This document shows positions 48,501-59,600 of a DNA stretch of 64,000 nucleotides, piece by piece. The notes beneath the pieces are model-generated. The model saw only the letters and a program-made list of their open reading frames with translations, made no database searches and had not been told where the DNA came from. The stretch is from Synanceia verrucosa (taxonomy: Eukaryota > Chordata > Actinopteri > Perciformes > Synanceiidae). The translations under genes and the position numbers were made by a program. Position 1 is the first letter of the stretch; each line of letters opens with the position of its first letter. The stretch covers positions 17,139,598 through 17,203,597 of the forward strand of contig CM056556.1 in NCBI GenBank assembly GCA_029721515.1, in the 5' to 3' direction.

Positions 48501-51500
48501 AGCTCATCGCCAGTGCATGACCTCAATCACAGCGTATAGCATAGAATTTTACTGAATAGATATGTCCCTATGGTTTGGGCCCATTGTCACCTATACCCGA
48601 TTTATTATTTTCTTCAATATCGGCACCAATACCGATATCGGAGCGGTGCATCCCTACTTTCCCTCAGCTTATCACATACTGGGGCTGAGTAGGTGATGTT
48701 GTATCCCTTCCCTCAGCTTACACAATTTTATTATCTACTGTAACTCTTATTGGCCTTATACTGTGCATAAGCCATTGGTGCTTTATGACTTGCCTCTGCC
48801 GTGTAGGTGGTGTTCGTGTCCCCTTTTCTCAGCTTATCGCATACTGGGGCTGAATAGGTGGTGTTACACCCTCTTCCCTCAGCTTACACCATCTCTGTTA
48901 TCTACTGTGACACTTATTGGCCCTGTGTTGTGTGAAAACCACCAGTACTGCACGACTCCTGTCTCCTGTAGAGGTGGCATCCGTGCCCCCTCTCCTCAGC
49001 TTGGACAATATTATTATTGCCTGTAGCACTTGTCGGCCCTGTGTTGTGGGGCGTAAACCACTAGTGCCATGACTTGTGTTTGCTATATAGGTGGTATTCA
49101 CGCCCCCTTCCCTCAGCTTAACACATACTGGGGCTGAGTGGGCAGTGCTCATATCCCCTTCCCTCAGCTCACACAATATTAACTGTGGTAATACTTACTA
49201 TGTCACACACAAACCACTGGTGCGCGACTTGCATCTGCTGTCTAGGTGGTGTTTGTGCCCCCTTCCCTCAGCTTCAACAATATTATTATCGACTGTAACA
49301 CTTATCGGCCCAGTAAACCATTAATCCTGCATGACTTGCACCTGCTGTCTAGGTGGCATTTGCACCCCCTTCCCTTAGCTTTTTGTGTATGGCGGCTGAG
49401 TAGGTGGTGCTTATATCCTCTCCCCTCAGCTTAAATAGCCATTTATAATGGCACGCTATTACTGTTGTGTTACCTGTGGTGCTCTCCAGACCAGTGATGG
49501 CCATGACCTCTGCCAAAGGTGCCTTGGTCCTGACCACCAGGGGGTCCCGTGCATGATTTACAGTTACATGCATGGGGCACTGAGGGTTGCTAGACTGGAA
49601 CAGGTATCCTCTGTCCCCCAGTGTGGCCCCTCAGAAGGCAAGAGCTGAGCGACAACCTGCTTCAGAGGTGGTCCTTATATGCAGAGTTGGCTGAGGTGAG
49701 GTCCCTCTAGCAAGAGCGCCAACTTGCCACTCCTGCAGAAGAGGCAGTGTCCTCCACCCGCACTTGCCAGTGCTTGCCCCAAGTAGACAATGTCGATTCT
49801 CTGGCGGCTTGGGCCTCTCACTTCCAGGATGATGAGCCTGTCAATCGAGATGATGGACAGCTCAATGCAAGCTATCATATGCACAGCACAGCCATGCCTT
49901 CTTCCAGTGCAGCAGCCCTCTTCTGCTTCGCTGCTCCCCCTGACTACTAGGGGACTATTTGTCCCCTAGTAGTCAGGGGGTATGTGGACCCTCTGGCACA
50001 CCCTGGAGGCTTCTACCTGGCATACTTCCTCTTGGCAACAAAAGCCAGCAGATACTGCCTGATACTGGACCTGAGGTGACTCAATCGGTTTCTGAAGGTG
50101 CTACCGTTTCACATGCTAATGGCAGTGGAAGTCTTATAGACTGTTACCTAGAGGGCGTAGTCCCCATCCATCGATCTGAAAGATGCCTACTTTCATGTCC
50201 CCATCCTCAGCACAGGCAATTCTTCCACTTTGCCTACAGAGGCCACCGCAGGCACTTCCAGGGGCTTCCTTTCGGCCCCTTCCACTCCCTAAGGGTTTTC
50301 ACTTGAGGTGTGAAGGTGGTCCCTTAGCCTCTACACTCATAGGGCATGTTGGGGTTGCCATACCTGGATGATTGGGTGACCACTGCACTATCACAGTCTC
50401 ACGTAGTCCAGGATACTGCCGGTCTCCTTCCCCATGTGACCCATTTGGGCCTTGGAGTCACTTTCCAAATGTCTTTTCTGACGCCCTGTTAGAGGATGAC
50501 TGTTATATGGGTGGCTGTGGACACCAGGACCATGGGGACGTGGCCCACTCTGTCATCGAGTGGACGATGTTCTGTGCCTCCTTACATGTTTCCAGGGGAG
50601 CAGATCGTTGCCGTGCGTCACCGTCCTGCAACTTTCAGAAAGGCTGACCTCCATGACAGCTGTGGTGCTGCTTGACCTGTTGAGAGGTGGTTGAATGGCT
50701 TCCATGTGGACGCCAAGTGGCACAGGGTACCACACCAGTGCCGCCCTGCTTTCCTGTCGAGGGGCGCCTCATTGGCAGCACAAGAACATCTCAGGGAAAG
50801 AGACCGTGGTCTGTGCAGGACATCACTGATCACATCAACTTTCTGGAATTGTGAGCAGGGCATCTGGCTCTCAAGCACCTTTTACCATGCTTGAGGGGGA
50901 GGCAGGTACTCGTACGGGCAGACAACACCACGACCGTTTCCCATATGAACCACCAGGGCAGCACAAAGTCTGCACGTCTGTTGCAGGTGTCTTGACACCT
51001 ACTCAGATGAGTTAGGGTTAACCCCGCATCTGGCCAGTCTGTGGGCCATGTATCTATCAGGGAATTGGAAACAGCTTGTGGCCTCCCTCGCTCGTCAGAA
51101 TCCTCCACCAGTTGAGTGGCGCCTCCACCCAGAGGTGGTGCACACGATTTAGGGTCTTTCCGGTAGAGCACAGGTCAATCTATTTGCCTCTGAGGAAGTG
51201 ACCCACTGTCCCATTTGATTTTCCATGAGGGAAACCACCAGTCCTCTGGGCTAACCTCATGGTTCTCAAGTTGCTGCAGTCTCTCTTGGATAAAGGTCAG
51301 CATCCATCTACTCTGAAGGTGTGTGTGGCAGCCATATCAGCCCGACATGCCAGAGTCAGCAATAGCACAGTGGTGTCATTATTTCTCAAAAGGGCTCTGA
51401 GGCTTCACCCTACACGCGCGCCACAAGCTGGCACATGGATGGTACAGGTGTCAGGTCATGGCCAAACATTGCCTTTATCCCCAAGGTGCTATCAAATTCA

Positions 51501-53661
51501 CATTCTAATCAGCCTCTAAGGCTTGCACACTATGAACCTCCACCAAGGGATGGTGGAGATATAGCTTTCTGTTTACTAGGGGGGCCTAACAAGGGCTCTG
51601 CTCTCTCAAAGCAACGCTTGTCTCACCGGATCATGGATACCATTCTCCATTCATATCAGGTTTTAAACCACCCCTACCATCGGGTGTGCGCTTTCACTCA
51701 ATCAGGAGTGTGACCACATCTTGGGCCACCCTGAGGGGAGTGGCCCTGGAGGAAATAGGTGCAGCTGCCTCATGGACGACACCGGGCACCTTTTCTAGAT
51801 TCTACAATGCAGAAGTTACTACTCCCCAGCCACTGGACGTAGTCCTTCAATATTCAGAGGCTCCTCAGTAGGGTTGGTATCAGGGATTCCTTGTGACCAA
51901 GCTGGGATAAGTCATTCAGTGATTTCAGCACTGCCTTCTAGCTGTGAGCAGAGATGAAATAGAATGACTAGAATATAACTACAGTTCTATGAATCCTGGA
52001 TGACCGCCAGAGCGCTCGGTCACTCAGAATCCTGGTGTTCACGCGAGAAGAATATCAAGATTGAATCTTTCCACTGTGGTCTGGAAAAGAGTTGTTCATC
52101 TTGTAAAACTGATGTTTTTGATTAATTTGTAGATTAACTCTTTGAGTGCCATCCGTTTTTTAAAACAGTGTGTTGTTGTTTTGTTGCCTATTTTGAGTCA
52201 TATTTCAAGACCCACACAATATTTTGTACTATGTCTCTGAAAACACTGAATAGCTCAAATGAAAGAAGAGTCTCACTTTTTCATCACAAAAAAAAATGTT
52301 TTTACCTTGTTCCATTCTTGTTTCATCAGAGGTAGAGGCCATTCCCATCGTAAATGCAACTTTTTGTCCAGAATCTGCCCATTTGCTCTCTAATCCTGAT
52401 CATCTCCACTTCCTGCTTTGATCTCTGTGACATATATTAACTCTTTTTGTCCAGACTGCAAATCACAGAAGTCCCAAAATTACTCATAGGCTGTGACAGA
52501 CCATGATCAGTGACCCACTGCAGAAAAAACACTTTGACGGTGAAAGCCGTCACTGGCACTCAAAGAGTTAAATGACATTGAAATATGTCAGTGGCACTCA
52601 TGTACTCTTTGTCTATTTATACATGGTAGAATACTGTTTCCTGCTGAAAATCTGAATCCTTAACAATAGTAACTGTTTTTAATATACTCTAGGTACCTGG
52701 ATGATGTGTCCCTGCATCACCTAATCAATGCTCTCTGTTCCCTCTCGCTGGAAGCCATGGAAATGGCTTATGGTAACAACAAGGTAAGGACTGTGGTTAA
52801 AATGTCAAATGTAGGATAAGAGTAACACTTCAATAAAATTTCACGTGAACTGGATGTTCCTGTCTATCATGGATGACCATGCTTATGTGTTTGATTGGCA
52901 GGGTCTGGGAATAATTATCTATGTATAGTTTCTGATTTCTTGCCTTTCAGGAGCCATCTCTGTTTGCTGTGGCCAAGCTGCTGGAAACTGGCCTTGTCAA
53001 CATGGATCGTATAGAGATCCTATGGAGACCGCTAACCGGCCACTTATTAGAGGTAACCTCTATTCATTACTATATCGCACAAGTTGCAGTGTCCCTGTCA
53101 ACATGCAGTTTCTTAAAAGTGGTACATTTTTGTCATCCATGGTCACAGTAATATCTTTGAAATCACTGTAGAATTTATTTTACTCGTTGTACTTTGATCA
53201 GATCTTTATCACACATCTTTAACAGTAATTTGTTTTCCAAAGCGGATCATCTCATTGAAGACATTATTAAACATTTGTAGCCAAACTCAACAATAGGGCT
53301 GGGTTCTGAATTTCAATACTTTTGTAGCACTGACCGAGAGCGTGTATCAAAAGTTGTCATTTGCAGCAGCATTGGAAGATCTGCTACTGACATAAACAGT
53401 AGCTTCATGTTTTGTTGTACGTCTGCAAGGCTGGGAAGCACTGGGAGCACTAAACTTTGGGGTCACGTTGATCTGAGATCCAAGGTCCGACTTCCAATGA
53501 ACACACCATAAGGCAAACTCTCACTCCCAGGGTCGTAAAGAGGAACTGGATGCAGCCTGTGCCTGTTAATCACCATCAGACCATTGTCTAGTGTGTCTAC
53601 CATGATAAAGCCCAAATTACACAAAAATAACCTGTTGAGTTGAAATCATAAAATAATGATG

Positions 53662-53692
<31 letters not shown>

Positions 53693-56600
53693 CGGTATCG
53701 GTAACAAAGCTACCGAAATTGTCATCATATCAAAAAATTCTGGATGTTACCCAGCCCTATTCAACAATAATAGTAAACAAAGCTTGAGCCTAACAGTCTC
53801 AAAATTTACCCTTTCTACCCTTTTTGTGACTTTACCCTGTACTAAAGCTTTATTAATGGCATTTTTTGAGTCTGGAGCACAAATGTGGTTTAGTCATAAC
53901 AGAGAAAAATATTTGAATGAGTTACAGAAGGGTTGGTTCAGCTTTTATCACCTTTTTGATGGATTGAAGCCCAGTGATGGGCGTCAATGTCAGGAAGCCA
54001 GAGTCTCCTCTTATTTATGCTTACATAGGCACAGCAATTCTAAGAGGGAAAAAAAGCGGCACATACCTCCCCCTGACTATACAGCATATCCTGTAGATAA
54101 AAGTTGTATTAGTTGTTGTTGGCAAGAGGATTCTCGTTATTTGTGTGTAAAGGTGTGAGTTCTGAGGTTTTCTTCACATTTTCTTTTTCTATCTCCCCTC
54201 TCTTTTTGCACTCCTGTCTGTTTTGCAGAAGGTAAGCACAGATTCCTCTTTAATCATTGACTTTTCCATCTCTTTTTTCCTTTTTCTTACCTGTTCTCTG
54301 TGCCTCTCAGTCTGGCATCAACATGTTTTGATTTGATAGGGTGCTGTGTAAAACTGTGTCCACTGTGCATTTGCTCCGCTACAGGTGTTTGACCTTGCAT
54401 TCTTGTGCGCAAATTGTAATATGAAGCTCTTATTTGTTTGTCCCAAAAGCAGAATCTGAAGCAGCACCTGCAAAGTATACTGTATGCTTCGATACAATGC
54501 AATGGAAATGTGTCAGCGACATCACCTTTATTTTGTTTTTTGTTTTTGTGCAGATTGTGATTAAAATTCAAATGTAATGCATTAATGATCATGCAGGGCT
54601 ATGTATGCCAAATTATTTAATAGATGCACATGGACCATCTGGGTTCTGAAGAGGTACAGTTAGAATATAGTCTCTCTTTATACTTCATTGCAAGACCCAA
54701 ATCAATCTTAAAAGCAGAAGACAGGATTTGTATCATACTAGTGTACTTTTCTCTGCTTAGCCTGGCCTCTCCATGTGTGTCTATTCTGGCTATCATGATT
54801 ACACTGTCCGTCACAACATATCTTGTGATCCTAGGGGGGGGGTCCCAGTCTTTATCACACTGACTGTGGTGTTTTTCACCAACTTGTTTCACAACCACCT
54901 GCTCAACACTGCTGGGATTCACTGTTCTGAACAGTCTCTGCATCCGATCTGTCGTTCTGTGCATGCACCTGCATTTCTGTGTCTTATGTGATGTGTCCCG
55001 CAGGTCTGCCAGCACCCAAACTCCAGGATGAGAGAGTGGGGGGCTGAGGCGTTGACGGCACTCATCAAGGCCGGCCTAGCCTACAAACACGACCCTCCAC
55101 TGGCCCAGAATCAGGTAGATGACAATACAGTGTTTGTGGCCAAAAGCAGGAGAAAAAAACAAAGATCCCCTCTTATAATATCAGCATGGTAGATACTATT
55201 TTATTAGGTTGATGTATTGTGTGTCTTCTCTGAGCTCCTTAATATTGTTTGTTTGTCTTTCTGACATTTAAGAAAGCTCCCACTGTTGCAGTGTATTCTG
55301 TGGTAGATGAGAGTGTGTGTCAAATGCTTAATATGTGGATAACCAAAAAGTCACAGTCACTTTCCCTCATCACTCCCAAACACAGTGTGTGTGACCTTCA
55401 CCTTGGTTAGCCTGATAAATGGAATGGCACAGAGCTTATCTAAAAGAGGGCAGAAAAAATATGCGTGATGGCTGTCTGGAAATGCACAATACAATCACTC
55501 CTTCAAGGCCACCTGGCAGTTTTGCCATTGCATGTTGTTTTGTTAAAATAATGTAATAGTCCAACCAGTTTGTGATATGCAGTGTAATATATAACTGACA
55601 TTTGAGTCAGAAACACCACCTTAAAGTATTATGAACAAGAACTTTCTGCATACTTCATCCATTCTTTTAGACCAAATCAATAAAAGACAGTTTTTAATTC
55701 TGATTTAATGTATGCAGTGTTGTAAGATCATATCTTACAAAGCAAATGCATTTTTGTTTATTTTGTTTTCCAATGATTATGTATCATTTAATAAATCAGT
55801 TACTCTTTGTCCCCAAGCGGCTGCAGCTGCTGTTGCTGAACCCCTTGAAGGAGTTGTCCAACGTGCTGCATGCAGACATCCGGCAGAAACAGCTGGAGAG
55901 TGTCCTGCAGATCCTACAGAGCCAGGGAGACAGCCTGGGGCCCGGCTGGCCCCTCGTCTTGGGTGTCATAGGAGCCATCCGCAATGATCAAGGGTAGGCG
56001 TACAGGGGAGGAGATGGAGGCAGGCAGCTTTACTTGCTTTAGTTGTCCTTGAAGTAGTTCACTGTGTAATTTAAATGATGTCTTTGCGAAAGACAACCGA
56101 AAATGTTTTCGTTTAGACTGCATACAATTGAAACCAAATTATCTTCACTCATTACTGTCAAAGCCATTTCTGTCATTTCTTATTAAAATACAACAGTAAT
56201 TATTTTGCACAGCAAATTTTCAGTATTTTATTTTGTCTGTTTTCATACTTGATAATTTATAAGTCATATCCAGTCCTAAGAGTAATATTACAATGTATTT
56301 ATTGTCCATCCAACCATTATCTACCGCTTATCCTCAAAGGTTCGCGGGGGGGGGGCTTGAGCCTATCCCAGCCGTCTTAGGGTGGAAGGCGGGGTACACC
56401 CTGGACAAGTCGCCAGTTCATCGCAGGGCACATACCATTCACACTCACATTCACACCTACGGTCAATTTAAATTAGCCAGGTAACCTTATCCCTGTGCAT
56501 GTTTTTGGATGGTGGGAGGAAGCCGGAGTACCCGGAGAGAACCCACGCAAACATGGGGAGAACATGCAAACTCCACACAGAAAGGCGAAAGGGCGGGGAA

Positions 56601-59600
56601 TCGAACCCAGTACCTTCTTGCTGTGAGGCGACAGTGCTAACCACTACACAACCTGTACTTATCGTGTTTAATTTTATTTCATATGGCGTTGAAAAAAATA
56701 TTTATTTTTTTTTGTTTAGGACATTCTATAAAAATTTAGTGCTATTAAGTTTATGACTTATTTTATTCTTTCATTAGTGCTCTTTTTTGTTTGTTTGTTA
56801 CTATAACTCATTTACGCTGCATTTGCAAGTGAAGAATAAATATATATTTTATATATTTCCCTTCAGCGAGTCATTGATCCGAACAGCCTTCCAGTGCCTG
56901 CAGTTGGTGGTGACAGACTTTCTACCCACCATGCCTTGCACGTGCCTCCAGATCGTAGTGGATGTAGCCGGCAGCTTTGGCTTGCAGAACCAGGAGCTCA
57001 ACATCAGCCTCACCTCAATCGGCCTGCTGGTGAGAGAACTCGTCCTGTGCTCATTATTTGGTCTTTATTTTAAGTGTTATGCTCAGTCATACATCTGTTC
57101 TCTTGTTTGATGTGCTGCTGAGATGCTCAGAAAACATTTGATTAACCTGTCGACTGCGTATAATATAACTGGACAATTCACAGGTGTGAATGTGTGTTAA
57201 GTCATACGCGGGGCTAGGCAAAACGAGAATATGGTCGTATAAATGGAAATAAAATGGGAAATAACATAAACTTTCTGCCTTTTATTACTGTGCACAATTG
57301 AAATATGACTTTATTAGGGAGTGGTAGTTTGGACACATTTGTTTTCCAGTAGTTTTAAAAACAATAGGTTTAATGTTATACATTTGCAATATTGCAAGAT
57401 CCTTGTTTTGCATTATTTTATCAGATTTAACAGCACTTAGGGACATTTCACAGATACTTTGTACAATATTCAGGACATGCAAAATCTGATATTGATCTGT
57501 GGTTTGCAGAGTGTGGCTGTTCCTGCGAGATTACTTTATGGTAATAAGATATCAAAGCTGCCAGTGGCATTATACTAACCGTCCTCTCCAATGTGTGCCC
57601 ACACTCTCTGTCCCCACATCCCCTTTTATCCACAGTGGAACATTTCGGACTACTTCTTCCAAAGGGGCGAAGCCATCATACAGGAATTGGCACGGGAGGA
57701 GGAGGCTTTGCAGAAGCAGGCCCAGGAGAAAGGAGAGACCCTGAACAGACCATTCCAACCCGCTCCTCCCTTCGATTGCCTGTGGCTGTGCCTGTACGCC
57801 AAGCTTGGCGAGCTGTGTGTCGACCCAAGGCCCGCTGTGCGTAAAAGCGCCGGACAGACATTGTTCTCCACGATAGCTGCCCACGGGACCCTGCTGCAGC
57901 AGCCAACATGGCATATTGTGGTCTGGAAGGTAACATGAAAAATACTTCATTTGTGATTTTCAGGGTTCCCATGCAATATGTAAGTCAGTGGACAACACTC
58001 AAGTGCTTAACAAAGACAAATCACAAAAAAATGGCAGAAAGACCAATTAAATTAGAAAGGTGAAACACAGTTTCAGTGACCTGCCACCACATCTCTGGCA
58101 ATACATTTCTGGCAGTTTGTCCAAGAGAGTACCGTATTGCAATTTAATGCGTTAATGCGATAAAACAGCATCAGTGCACTGATTTCACAGCTCCAGGAGG
58201 AAGGCTGGATTTGATTTAGTTTTACTGTAGAAAGTTGTCATCCAAAATAAGTGATAAAAGTATGTATAATTTGTGCTGATATTGTATCGGATCAATATTG
58301 CTATCGGCCAATACTATCGGGACACCCCTACACTCCTCCCTTCTGCTGGTTGAACTGTCTTGGTGTCCCCACCAGGTACTGTTCCACCTGCTGGACTGTG
58401 TGAGGATGTCATCCACCACAGCGGACAAGGAGAAGATTGAGTCTGGCGGCGGAAACATCCTCATTCATCACTCGCGCGACACTGCTGAAAAACAGTGGGC
58501 GGAGACGTGGGTGCTGACACTCGCTGGGGTGGCACGCATTTTCAACATGAGGCGGTATCTCCTCCAGCAGTTAGGTGAGCCAGGCATCCTCTCTGATATT
58601 TAACCACTGTTGTGTCTTTTAGATCGGCATATTTGCCCTGAAAATATTTTTGAATAAACAAAACATCTTTTGTGAAAAAATGAAGACATTTGGACCCAGG
58701 AATGTATAAACAAAGTGCCAGAGAGCTTTTCTATTTATTTTTTCATGCCTGTGATATATTCTACAGGTATTGACATCGAAACTCTAGTAATGCCACTGGT
58801 ATAACTTGACTTTATGTGAAAAGATCATTTTTGCTGTGGGCTGCGTGCAGCATGCCAAAAAAATTAAGCAAAACTTTGTCACAGCGTCACATAATTATAA
58901 ACAAAGAAATTTAAATACTGAAATGTGTTTGAAAGTGTAGCAAAATGTGAGAAACAGACCATCTGCTTTACTGCTATATTATTACTTTAAACTTTTAGTT
59001 ACCTCATGTTGGCTTGAAGCAGCGCTAATTGTCACACTTTATTTACAGCTGACATACCACGTCGCACTCTCACATCGTTTTGTGTATCTGCAGGTGATTT
59101 TTTTGAGGCCTGGGAGGTGCTGCTGAACCACATTCAGTCAGCTGCTCTCAGCAAAAACAACGAGGTCTCCCTGGCCGCCCTCAAGAGTTTTCAGGAGATC
59201 CTTCAGATCGTCACACCTGTTAAAGACTCGGACAAAGCAGGCGACGCATTTGCTGCCATGGGCGTCCCACCAGTGCTCATTGACCCGCTCTCGGCACCTG
59301 GTCCTGGCAGACCCCTGGTGCGTTCAGATTCACTAGTTGAGCGTCTGACCCGATACAATGGCGCTGAGCTTCAGGCCCCTCCCCCAGGGGAGGAGTCGGC
59401 TCTAGAAGACTCTGCTTTATGGTGGTCGGCATGGAACACGTGGTACCGAACGGGAACAGACAGCACAAGACCACCTAGTGGCACGACAGAGAAGTACTCC
59501 TTCATCCCCAGCCAGCCCTTCCTCACAGCATTGATCCAGATTTTCCCAGCACTCTACCAGCACATAAAGGCCAACTTCAGTATGGAGGACCTGAAGAAGC

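Larger units (their letters stand above)
47236..52056 (+). mobile_element. DIRS-type retroelement with RT and tyrosine recombinase remains, mon2 intron 18
   Basis: In order: tandem CCCTCAGCTTACACAAT-type units (47243-49435, interrupted by a hAT copy); a gag-like frame at 49448 with zinc-type spacing ([20 protein letters not shown]); a 20-bp-arm hairpin at 49936-49980; reverse transcriptase from about 50045 ([34 protein letters not shown], then PYLDDWV with YLDD at 50361-50372); an RNase H-like stretch; and a tyrosine recombinase to 51871 with FHSIR (H-x-x-R) and [10 protein letters not shown], which carries the nucleophile Tyr. The 3' end has GTTCTATGAATCCTGGATGA and GGTGTTCACGCGAGAAGAA, the inverse of the other copy's 5' end, as DIRS terminal repeats are. 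Stops and shifts show it is inactive. Confidence 0.88.

Noticed and set aside
48712..49435. Regularly repeated units suggesting a CRISPR-like array
   Set aside because: The units are degenerate, over 100 bases long, lack unique spacers, and belong to a DIRS element in a vertebrate gene.
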